Shown piece by piece: positions 1 to 5,194 of a stretch of DNA of 5,194 nucleotides (within the stretch, counting starts at the first letter, position 1; every line of letters begins with the position of its first letter). Source of the DNA: Paraprevotella sp. (GTDB lineage Bacteria; Bacteroidota; Bacteroidia; Bacteroidales; Bacteroidaceae). Location of the stretch: positions 1-5,194 of the forward strand of contig JAFOXE010000062.1 in NCBI GenBank assembly GCA_017425765.1, given 5' to 3'. A program made the position numbers and the translations under genes. The notes under the pieces are model-generated. The model did no database searches. It was given only the letters and a program-made list of their open reading frames with translations, and was not told where the DNA came from.

Positions 1-1
1 A

Positions 2-1642
2 GTGGTAAAAACAGAAACGGACGCCCTATTACTAGAAAACAATCTGATTAAACGGTATAAACCGCGTTATAACGTGTTGCTAAAAGATGATAAAACTTAT
101 CCATCCATCTGCATCACCAACGAGTATTTTCCACGTATTTTTAAGACAAGACATATACTTCGTAACGTTGGCACGTACTACGGTCCATATAGCCACACAC
201 CGACCCTTAACTCACTACTTGAACTCATTAAAAACCTATATCCGCTGCGCACTTGTCGCCACACACTCACACCCGAAAGCATACGAAACGGCAAACACTC
301 AGTGTGCTTGGAATACCACATAAAGAACTGTAATGCACCATGTGTGGGAAAAGAAAACCACGATGAATACATGAAATACATACAGGAAGTAAAGGAAATA
401 CTCAAGGGTAACACAGTAGAAATAGGGCGCAAAATGTTAGAGGAAATACGCTTGCTTGCCGAGCAACTACGCTTTGAAGATGCGCAAGTTTTGAAACAAA
501 AGTACGACCTTCTAGAACACCATAGAGCAAAAAGCGAGGTTGTGAGCAACGTCTTACATAATATCGATGTTTTCTCTATAGAAACCGACGATCAAATCGC
601 ATATATAAACTATTTACACGTAACAAATGGCTGTATCAACCAAGCCTTTACCTTCTCATACAAGAAGAAACTAAACGAAAGTGACGAAGAACTTTTGATA
701 TTGGGTATAGCTGAAATGCGTGAGCGTTATAAGAGCTTTTCACGCGAAATCATCGTACCTTTTCCTATGGAAACAGAACTAGAAAACGTAGTCTTCACCG
801 TACCGCAACGAGGAGACAAGAAGAAACTGCTGGATTTATCATTACTCAATGTCAAACAATACAAACTTGATAGGTTAAAACAATCCGACAAATTAAATCC
901 CGAACAGAAAACCGTAAGAATACTAAAAGAAATACAAGACCATCTAAAATTACCCAAGATACCCCTACACATCGAGTGTTTCGACAACTCCAACATATCC
1001 GGAACCGATGCGGTAGCCGCTTGTGTCGTATTCAAAAAGGGTAAACCAAGTAAAAACGATTATCGCAAATACAATATCAAAACTGTAGAAGGACCAGACG
1101 ATTATGCCTCTATGAAAGAAGTGGTGCGCAGGCGCTACACTCGAATTATGGAAGAAGAAAGTAATCTGCCCGATTTAATCATAACCGACGGTGGAAAGGG
1201 TCAAATGGAGGTTGTGCGCGAAGTGATAGAAGACGAACTACACTTGAATATTCCTATTGCCGGTCTAGCCAAAGACAACCGCCACCGCACCAATGAACTA
1301 CTATACGGAAATCCTCCTGTCACAATCGGAATGAAAACAGATTCACCCCTATTCCACCTGCTTACTCATATACAAGACGAGGTACATCGCTTTGCCATCA
1401 CATTTCACCGCAACAAGCGCAGTAAGCGTCAAACCGCATCACAATTAGACCAAATAAAAGGCATAGGAGAGGTTACCAAAACTGCACTCCTACGGTATTT
1501 TAAGAGCGTAAAACGAATTAAAGAAGCCGATATAAATGAAGTAGCAAAGGTCGTGGGACAAAGCAAAGCAGAACTTGTATATAATGCTCTAAACAACACA
1601 TCCGCCATAACCGCAAACACAAGCAAAGAAAACCATCTCTAG
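2..1642 (+). CDS. uvrC: UvrABC excinuclease subunit C, 5'-truncated by the window edge
   Basis: UvrC makes both incisions flanking a DNA lesion in nucleotide excision repair, after UvrA and UvrB have located it. The reading frame is open at the left edge. By recalled alignment to the E. coli protein about 70 N-terminal residues are missing, so the GTG at position 2 is not the true start. In fragment numbering, residues 1-30 are the end of the GIY-YIG nuclease, keeping the Glu of LLLENN (12) and the Asn of PRYN (24). Four cysteines (85, 102, 110, 114) match the conserved cluster reported to bind Fe-S in E. coli UvrC. A UVR (UvrB-binding) helix pair lies around 138-172. The RNase H-like nuclease follows, with Asp in CFDNS (328), GPDDY (366/367) and ITDGG (396), and His in DEVHRF (462). 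Helix-hairpin-helix motifs occupy about 482-530. The 546 visible residues plus the missing part fit the usual length of about 600. Confidence 0.97.
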   Translation: MVKTETDALLLENNLIKRYKPRYNVLLKDDKTYPSICITNEYFPRIFKTRHILRNVGTYYGPYSHTPTLNSLLELIKNLYPLRTCRHTLTPESIRNGKHSVCLEYHIKNCNAPCVGKENHDEYMKYIQEVKEILKGNTVEIGRKMLEEIRLLAEQLRFEDAQVLKQKYDLLEHHRAKSEVVSNVLHNIDVFSIETDDQIAYINYLHVTNGCINQAFTFSYKKKLNESDEELLILGIAEMRERYKSFSREIIVPFPMETELENVVFTVPQRGDKKKLLDLSLLNVKQYKLDRLKQSDKLNPEQKTVRILKEIQDHLKLPKIPLHIECFDNSNISGTDAVAACVVFKKGKPSKNDYRKYNIKTVEGPDDYASMKEVVRRRYTRIMEEESNLPDLIITDGGKGQMEVVREVIEDELHLNIPIAGLAKDNRHRTNELLYGNPPVTIGMKTDSPLFHLLTHIQDEVHRFAITFHRNKRSKRQTASQLDQIKGIGEVTKTALLRYFKSVKRIKEADINEVAKVVGQSKAELVYNALNNTSAITANTSKENHL

Positions 1643-1679
1643 GCATAAAACACACCACATAAAGTATTTCAAAGAACAT

Positions 1680-1702
1680 AACTTGCATATGTAAGGTTTT
1701 TT
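1680..1702 (+). terminator. weak hairpin with T-run after uvrC, possible terminator or attenuator
   Basis: AAC-TTGC (1680-1686) can pair with GTAA-G-GTT (1691-1698), with one bulged G, one G-U pair and an ATAT loop. Six T residues follow at 1697-1702, partly used in the stem. The stem is short and AT-rich, so at most partial termination between uvrC and dtd is expected. It may be chance in AT-rich DNA. Confidence 0.25.
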
Positions 1703-1730
1703 GCCGAATATTGCATTAAAATTACATATA
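1700..1730 (+). promoter_or_regulatory. candidate Bacteroidota-type promoter for dtd
   Basis: TTTG at 1700-1703 matches the -33 element of the Bacteroidota primary sigma factor. After a 19-base spacer comes TACATATA (1723-1730), which keeps TA but has two mismatches to the -7 consensus TAnnTTTG. Transcription would start a few bases downstream, giving a leader of about 10 bases before the dtd ATG. The -33 box overlaps the T-run of the preceding hairpin. Spacing is right but the -7 box is imperfect. Confidence 0.35.
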
Positions 1731-1744
1731 CACATCAACGAATT

Positions 1745-2197
1745 ATGAGAGTCGTCATACAACGTGTCAGCCAAGCATCCGTAACCATAAACAACGTGTG
1801 CAAATCGAAAATAAATCAAGGATTCCTAATCCTATTGGGCATCGAAGAAGCCGACGCAGACGAAGACATTATATGGCTGTGTAGAAAGATTACAGGCCTA
1901 AGAGTCTTTGATGACGAGGCAGGTGTAATGAATAAAAGTATTGATGAAATCGGCGGAAACATCATCGTTGTAAGCCAATTTACACTGATGGCCTCATATA
2001 GAAAAGGTAACCGACCATCCTATATTCGTGCAGCAGGTCATGCCACTGCCATTCCTTTGTACGAACGATTTTGTAAGGTGCTTTCGGACGAACTTGGCCG
2101 TCCAGTACAAACCGGAGAATTTGGTGCCGACATGAAGGTAAACATTCTAAATGATGGTCCCGTAACCATCTGTATGGACACTAAGAACAAAGAGTAA
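1745..2197 (+). CDS. dtd: D-aminoacyl-tRNA deacylase
   Basis: Dtd is a cytoplasmic proofreading enzyme that hydrolyses D-amino acids (classically D-Tyr), and also mischarged glycine, off tRNA, freeing the tRNA for correct charging. The protein has 150 residues, the normal family length of about 145-150. It begins with the typical MRVVIQRVSQASV. The two family signatures are present: SQFTL at residues 77-81 and NDGPVT at 136-141, the latter containing the Gly-cisPro pair that gives chiral selectivity. The ATG start follows an A-rich stretch without a clear Shine-Dalgarno sequence, as is usual in Bacteroidota, and the first residues align with the family N-terminus. The stop codon is one base before the next gene's ATG, so the two are surely co-transcribed. 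No damaged or missing motif is seen. Confidence 0.97.
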   Translation: MRVVIQRVSQASVTINNVCKSKINQGFLILLGIEEADADEDIIWLCRKITGLRVFDDEAGVMNKSIDEIGGNIIVVSQFTLMASYRKGNRPSYIRAAGHATAIPLYERFCKVLSDELGRPVQTGEFGADMKVNILNDGPVTICMDTKNKE

Positions 2198-2198
2198 C

Positions 2199-2522
2199 AT
2201 GACGCTAAACGAAGCACAGCAAGAAGTTGACAAGTGGATTAAAACGTACGGTGTACGCTATTTCAGCGAGCTAACCAACATGGCTTGCCTTACGGAAGAA
2301 GTGGGAGAACTAGCTCGAGTTATAGCGCGGAAATACGGCGATCAAAGCTTCAAAAACGGCGAAAACACTGACCCAGAAGAGGAGATGGCAGACGTGCTAT
2401 GGGTGCTCATCTGCTTGGCAAACCAAACGGGTGTAAACTTAGAACAAGCACTCCTAAAAAGCATAGAAAAGAAAACTCAAAGAGATAAAGAACGACATAT
2501 AAATAATTCTAAATTACGATAA
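2199..2522 (+). CDS. MazG-like nucleotide pyrophosphohydrolase (YpjD type)
   Basis: A small all-alpha enzyme of the MazG superfamily, predicted to cleave nucleoside or deoxynucleoside triphosphates to the monophosphate and pyrophosphate; its preferred nucleotide cannot be read from sequence. The 107 residues form one MazG domain. The Mg-binding signature is complete: EEVGE at residues 33-37 (E33, E34, E37), then E62 and D65 in EEEMADV. Sequence and length resemble the single-domain B. subtilis YpjD rather than the two-domain E. coli MazG. The basic C-terminal tail (about 91-107) has no recognised motif. The gene starts one base after the dtd stop and ends two bases before the deoC ATG, so translation of all three is probably coupled. 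A nucleotide-pool sanitation role is inference from the family and from the deoxyribose-catabolic gene next door. Confidence 0.9.
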   Translation: MTLNEAQQEVDKWIKTYGVRYFSELTNMACLTEEVGELARVIARKYGDQSFKNGENTDPEEEMADVLWVLICLANQTGVNLEQALLKSIEKKTQRDKERHINNSKLR

Positions 2523-2524
2523 TC

Positions 2525-3442
2525 ATGAGCGAACAAATGAATTCACATTACATCGAGGAGAGAAACAAATACCAAGACGTCCTTGATCAATACAACACCA
2601 AGCTGAACGACGAAAAAATAAAGGCTGCAGTAGATAAGATTATTGCAGAGAAGGTGCCCGAAAACAACACCCTTGAAGTAAAGAAATTCTTGATGGGCAG
2701 CGTTGAATTGACCACACTAAAGACTACAGATAGTGATGAAAGCGTGCTTAAATTCACTGAACGCGTAAATCAATTCGAGGACACCTATCCCGATTTACCC
2801 CATGTAGCCACCATCTGTGTATACCCATGTTTTGCATCCATCGTGAGCCAATCGCTCGAGGTAGAGGGCGTAGAAGTAGCATGCGTTTCAGGTAGTTTCC
2901 CATCATCTCAAGCCCTTTTGGAGGTGAAGGTGGCAGAAACCGCTCTTGCCCTTCACGATGGTGCTACAGAAATCGATATGGTGATGAGCGTTGGCAAGTT
3001 CTTAAGCGGCGACTACGAAACAGTTTGCGATGAAATCAGCGAATTAAAGGCTACATGTGGAGAGAAGAAGTTGAAGGTAATCTTGGAAACAGGTTGCCTC
3101 AAAACCGCTGAAAACATCAAGAAGGCATCTATCTTATCTATGTATGCAGGTGCCGACTACATCAAGACCTCTACCGGCAAAGAAAGCCCTGCTGCTACCC
3201 CTGAAGCTGCGTATGTTATGTGCCAGGCCATTAAGGAATATTACGAAAAAACCGGCATCCAAATTGGTTTCAAACCTGCAGGTGGCATGAACACCGTTCA
3301 CGATGCGTTGGTATATTACACCATCGTGAAAGAAGTTTTGGGCGAACAATGGCTCACCAACCAATGGTTGCGTCTTGGCACCAGCCGCTTGGCCAACTTG
3401 CTACTAAGCGAGGTTAAGGGCGAAGAAATTAACTTCTTCTAA
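2525..3442 (+). CDS. deoC: deoxyribose-phosphate aldolase
   Basis: DeoC (DERA) reversibly cleaves 2-deoxy-D-ribose 5-phosphate to acetaldehyde and glyceraldehyde 3-phosphate, the last step of deoxynucleoside breakdown, in the cytoplasm. Active-site residues are intact: Asp151 in EIDMV, the Schiff-base Lys214 in YIKTSTGK, and Lys250 in GFKPAGG, corresponding to E. coli Asp102, Lys167 and Lys201. Cys98 and Tyr100 (ICVYP) match E. coli Cys47 and Tyr49. At 305 residues it is about 45 longer than the E. coli enzyme; the extra sequence is a charged, probably helical N-terminal stretch before the LTTL segment at 62-65. The C-terminus ends in Phe-Phe and lacks the terminal Tyr of the E. coli enzyme. 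Roughly two thirds of its Lys codons are AAG, against about one third in uvrC by hand count, suggesting higher expression. It is last in the operon and is followed by a strong terminator. Confidence 0.97.
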   Translation: MSEQMNSHYIEERNKYQDVLDQYNTKLNDEKIKAAVDKIIAEKVPENNTLEVKKFLMGSVELTTLKTTDSDESVLKFTERVNQFEDTYPDLPHVATICVYPCFASIVSQSLEVEGVEVACVSGSFPSSQALLEVKVAETALALHDGATEIDMVMSVGKFLSGDYETVCDEISELKATCGEKKLKVILETGCLKTAENIKKASILSMYAGADYIKTSTGKESPAATPEAAYVMCQAIKEYYEKTGIQIGFKPAGGMNTVHDALVYYTIVKEVLGEQWLTNQWLRLGTSRLANLLLSEVKGEEINFF

Positions 3443-3474
3443 ACCCAACGCCCTCATCTTATAAATTCAATTAC

Positions 3475-3514
3475 AAAAGTGACTCGTACCCAGAAAATGT
3501 ACGAGTCACTTTTT
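3475..3514 (+). terminator. strong intrinsic terminator after deoC
   Basis: A perfect 15-bp inverted repeat: the left arm 3475-3489 (AAAAGTGACTCGTAC) is exactly complementary to 3499-3513, with a 9-base loop (3490-3498). The GC-containing core is 11 bp (3479-3489 with 3499-3509), and T residues run from 3510 to 3514. It begins 32 bases after the deoC stop and ends the uvrC/dtd-deoC unit. The A-run before and T-run after mean it could also stop transcripts from the minus strand. Confidence 0.93.
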
Positions 3515-3885
3515 CTTTCCCTCTACCCTACTCCCTTTTGATGAAAACAGCACGTCAAAGAGGCTTTGAGATTCGCATAAATTCGACCATAATGCCGAGT
3601 TTGCGGAAATAACGAAATTTCAAAAAGGATTTTGGGGTGTCAAAACACTTATTTACAGGTGTATAGACACAAAAAACGATGTACAGAATAAAATGCAATC
3701 TAGAACAAAAAAACAAGAACAGCACTGTAAAAAAGAAAAATCCCTTCAAAAAACCGATTTTTCGTCACCGACTAATATAAAAGGATAAAAGCGATCGATG
3801 CAACCACACCACCAACATCGGAAAACAACCCCGACAAGAAAAATCGAAAAATTCAAGAAGAATAAGAAACGGGATGAACCAAATG
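3515..3885. other. intergenic region of about 370 bases without a credible gene
   Basis: This stretch lies between the deoC terminator and the candidate terminator of the minus-strand prenyl synthase gene, so neither neighbour needs it as a promoter. It is AT-rich, with long A-runs on the plus strand from about 3670. Open frames here read as low-complexity Phe-rich or Lys/His-rich protein and are not convincing. It holds several short palindromes: TCAAAG-AGG-CTTTGA (3555-3569), GAAATTTC (3614-3621), CAAAA-AGGA-TTTTG (3621-3634), two GTGT-N4-ACAC units (3637-3670) and ACAG-CA-CTGT (3719-3728). No tRNA, rRNA or known riboswitch was recognised. It could be a spacer, a small RNA locus or gene decay; the sequence alone does not decide. 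Confidence 0.6.
3637..3670. repeat. paired GTGT-N4-ACAC palindromes spaced 22 bp
   Basis: Two copies of the same palindrome, GTGT-CAAA-ACAC (3637-3648) and GTGT-ATAG-ACAC (3659-3670), start exactly 22 bases apart, about two DNA helical turns. The arms can also pair the other way: GTGTC (3637-3641) with GACAC (3666-3670), enclosing ACAC (3645-3648) with GTGT (3659-3662) and a 10-base loop. One strand could thus form either two small hairpins or one nested stem. Function is unknown; tandem protein-binding sites or an RNA structure are both possible, and chance is not excluded. Confidence 0.5.
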
Positions 3886-3912
3886 AAAAAAAGAGGTGCT
3901 CATCCCCAACAC
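3886..3912 (-). terminator. probable intrinsic terminator of the prenyl synthase gene
   Basis: Read on the minus strand, GTGTT (3912-3908), a 7-base loop and AGCAC (3900-3896) form a 5-bp stem with one G-U pair, followed by CTC and then seven T residues (3892-3886). A competing fold pairs GGGG (3907-3904) with CCTC (3896-3893). It starts 5 bases after the stop codon. The stem is short but the U-tract and position are good. Confidence 0.55.
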
Positions 3913-3917
3913 TGAAA

Positions 3918-4892
3918 CTACACGGTGCGATTCACAGCAAAGTCGGCATACATACGCAAAGAGTTGGCCACCTCGGGATGTTCACACGCTTTCAACAAAT
4001 CTATGGCGCGAGCATGGAAGTCCATCATCTTGTGCTGTGCATACTCAATACCTCCACTCTTTTTGGTAAAATCAACCAATTGTGCAATCTCTTCTGCGGT
4101 AGCCTCTCCGGCACGAACCTTAAATGCCAAGGCACGCATATCCTCAGCCCCATCCTGCGACACCGCGTATATTACAGGCAAGGTAAGCTTACCCTCTTGC
4201 ATGTCGTTGCCCGTAGGCTTTCCGATTTCCGATGCATCAAAATAGTCAAAAATATCATCTCGCAACTGGAAACACACGCCCACATACTCGCCATACAAGC
4301 GCGCCCATTCCACATGTTCCTCAGATGCACCCGACAAATATGCACCCACCTTAGCACAAGTTTCAAAGAGTGATGCCGTCTTCTTGCGAATCACATCTAA
4401 GTACGACTCCTCATCTATCACCCCGGAATCTATATTTGACAATTGCTTTAATTCGCCTTCTGCAAGCGTTTTGCCCAACAAGGCAACCCATTCCACTACT
4501 CTACTGTTTTGCGTCAAAGCAGCGTGTTGCAAAGCCGTGGAGAGCATATAATCACCCACCAATACAGCAGCCTTATTATCCAACAAGGCGTTCACCGACT
4601 TCTGACCTCTGCGTCGGTCACTCTCGTCCACCACATCATCGTGCACCAAACTGGCCGTATGTAACATCTCCAAAGCAGCAGCTGCATGCAGCACAGCTTT
4701 ATTCACCTCTCCGCCATAACGTGCCCAAAGTAGAACCATAATGGGACGCATCATCTTTCCCTTTCGTTGTAATACATGACGAAGTGCCACGCCCAAAATC
4801 GGATTGGCGTGCTGCAAAGATGAACCGAAAAGTTCTTGAAAATCCTCCAGTTCCTTAACGATAGGTTGACGAATTGATGATAAAATATCCAT
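3918..4892 (-). CDS. ispB: long-chain polyprenyl diphosphate synthase (IspB-like, trans type)
   Basis: This enzyme extends an allylic diphosphate with isopentenyl diphosphate units to make the prenyl chain, most likely for the menaquinone side chain. Its 324 residues carry every hallmark of trans-prenyltransferases: GKMMRP at 45-50, the first Asp-rich motif DDVVD at 85-89 followed by ESDRRRG, GDYML at 113-117, and the second Asp-rich motif DDIFD at 212-216, then GKPTGNDMQEGK at 224-235. The residue five before the first Asp motif is Ala (HTASLVHDD), as in E. coli octaprenyl diphosphate synthase, and not the bulky aromatic seen there in many short-chain enzymes, so a long product is inferred; exact chain length is not readable. 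The frame is open to an ATG at 4946, but I chose the ATG at 4892 because MDILSSIRQPI resembles the family N-terminus and the promoter lies between the two. The gene is transcribed alone, divergently from polA. Confidence 0.93.
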   Translation of the reverse strand: MDILSSIRQPIVKELEDFQELFGSSLQHANPILGVALRHVLQRKGKMMRPIMVLLWARYGGEVNKAVLHAAAALEMLHTASLVHDDVVDESDRRRGQKSVNALLDNKAAVLVGDYMLSTALQHAALTQNSRVVEWVALLGKTLAEGELKQLSNIDSGVIDEESYLDVIRKKTASLFETCAKVGAYLSGASEEHVEWARLYGEYVGVCFQLRDDIFDYFDASEIGKPTGNDMQEGKLTLPVIYAVSQDGAEDMRALAFKVRAGEATAEEIAQLVDFTKKSGGIEYAQHKMMDFHARAIDLLKACEHPEVANSLRMYADFAVNRTV

Positions 4893-4915
4893 TGAATGGC
4901 ATTCTGTTTGTCTTG

Positions 4916-4947
4916 CAAATTTACATAAAAAAGAAAAGCGAATCACA
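4916..4947 (-). promoter_or_regulatory. Bacteroidota-type promoter of the prenyl synthase gene
   Basis: On the minus strand, TAAATTTG (4923-4916) is a perfect match to the -7 consensus TAnnTTTG. A 20-base spacer separates it from TGTG (4947-4944), one mismatch from the -33 consensus TTTG. Transcription would begin at about 4908-4912, leaving a leader of about 16-20 bases before the ATG at 4892. This also excludes the upstream ATG at 4946 as a usable start from this promoter. Confidence 0.7.
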
Positions 4948-4956
4948 TTTTTTGCG

Positions 4957-4964
4957 TATTTTTA
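4957..4964 (+). promoter_or_regulatory. weak candidate -7 box for polA
   Basis: TATTTTTA matches TAnnTTTG except for the last base and would place the transcription start some 10-20 bases before the polA ATG. No TTTG is present about 20 bases upstream, so support is poor. If real, it overlaps the upstream flank of the divergent prenyl synthase promoter within a 92-base intergenic region. Confidence 0.2.
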
Positions 4965-4984
4965 CGGAAAATATAAAAGCACAC

Positions 4985-5194
4985 ATGAAGAAACTTTTTC
5001 TATTAGATGCCTATGCCCTTATTTACAGAGCATATTATGCCTTTATAAAGAACCCACGCATCAATACCAAAGGCTTGAACACGTCAGCCATTTTGGGCTT
5101 TGTAAACACTCTTGAAGAGGTGCTCACGAAGGAACAACCTACACACATAGGTGTTGCTTTCGACCCTTCCGGCCCCACCTTCCGACACTATAAG
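4985..5194 (+). CDS. polA: DNA polymerase I, N-terminal part (5'-3' exonuclease domain), cut by the window end
   Basis: DNA polymerase I fills excision-repair gaps and removes RNA primers. Only the first 70 residues are visible; the frame is open at the right edge. They match the start of the 5'-3' exonuclease (flap endonuclease-like) domain: LLDAYALIYRAYYAF at residues 6-20 contains the first metal-binding Asp (D8) and the conserved Arg and Tyr, and VAFDPSGPTFRH at 57-68 contains the second Asp (D60), equivalent to E. coli Asp13 and Asp63. The ATG at 4985 places D8 just inside the N-terminus as expected, following an A-rich, Shine-Dalgarno-free leader. The polymerase domain is out of view, so whether the 3'-5' proofreading domain is active cannot be judged. 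A free-standing exonuclease gene is possible but less likely; the start resembles full-length Bacteroidales PolA. Confidence 0.9.
   Translation, partial: MKKLFLLDAYALIYRAYYAFIKNPRINTKGLNTSAILGFVNTLEEVLTKEQPTHIGVAFDPSGPTFRHYK

Noticed and set aside
178..549. Minus-strand open frame of 123 codons inside uvrC
   Set aside because: It is antisense to strongly conserved UvrC sequence including the Cys cluster and UVR motif; its Ser/Cys/Phe-rich composition is typical of a shadow frame.
3630..3662. Possible plus-strand promoter, TTTG (3631-3634) with TACAGGTG (3654-3661) after 19 bases
   Set aside because: The -7 box has two mismatches to TAnnTTTG and there is no clear gene or terminator downstream on this strand, so it is not better than chance in AT-rich DNA.
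3555..3749. Minus-strand open frame of 64 codons in the intergenic gap
   Set aside because: The Phe-rich start comes from A-runs on the other strand. It has no promoter box that I can find and no recognisable domain; an apparent hydrophobic segment is expected from T-rich codons.
3798..4373. Plus-strand open frame of 191 codons
   Set aside because: Most of it is antisense to the well-supported prenyl synthase gene, and its first third is low-complexity Lys/His/Thr-rich sequence. No family resemblance was seen.
4370..4741. Plus-strand open frame of 123 codons inside the prenyl synthase gene
   Set aside because: It is antisense to the region encoding the first Asp-rich motif, with Pro/His/Leu-rich shadow composition and no known domain.
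4893..4946. Longer start for the prenyl synthase gene at the ATG at 4946
   Set aside because: The added 18 residues do not resemble the family N-terminus, and the best promoter places the transcription start downstream of this ATG.
1..5194. Search for CRISPR arrays, tRNA or rRNA genes, insertion sequences, defence or toxin-antitoxin genes
   Set aside because: No regularly spaced repeats, cloverleaf-like segments, transposase motifs or defence domains were seen. The MazG-like protein is a pyrophosphohydrolase and has no mazEF partners here.

Overview
The window looks like chromosomal DNA from a member of the Bacteroidota, most likely a Prevotella-like or related Bacteroidales organism. Evidence: AT-rich coding DNA, A-rich start regions without clear Shine-Dalgarno sequences, a TAnnTTTG-type -7 promoter box ahead of the prenyl synthase gene, and protein sequences of Bacteroidales character. 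The genus is inference; the phylum is well supported.

Layout. Positions 2-3442 hold four plus-strand genes: uvrC without its 5' end, dtd (D-aminoacyl-tRNA deacylase), a MazG-like nucleotide pyrophosphohydrolase, and deoC (deoxyribose-phosphate aldolase). dtd, the MazG-like gene and deoC are separated by only 1 and 2 bases and must be co-transcribed. uvrC lies 102 bases upstream of dtd, with a weak hairpin and a candidate promoter between them. The unit ends at a perfect 15-bp stem-loop terminator just after deoC. A stretch of about 370 bases (3515-3885) has no credible gene but contains several short palindromes. On the minus strand, 3918-4892 encodes a long-chain polyprenyl diphosphate synthase (IspB type) with its own candidate terminator and promoter. 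Diverging from it, polA (DNA polymerase I) begins at 4985 and runs off the right end.

Function. uvrC and polA act at two steps of nucleotide excision repair (incision, then gap filling) but lie in separate transcription units. The dtd/MazG-like/deoC unit has a clean-up and salvage theme: removing D-amino acids from tRNA, hydrolysing nucleoside triphosphates, and breaking down deoxyribose 5-phosphate. The prenyl synthase most likely supplies the side chain of menaquinone.

This is a housekeeping region. I found no defence system, mobile element, CRISPR array, RNA gene or other clearly novel system. The most open question is the palindrome-rich gap downstream of deoC.
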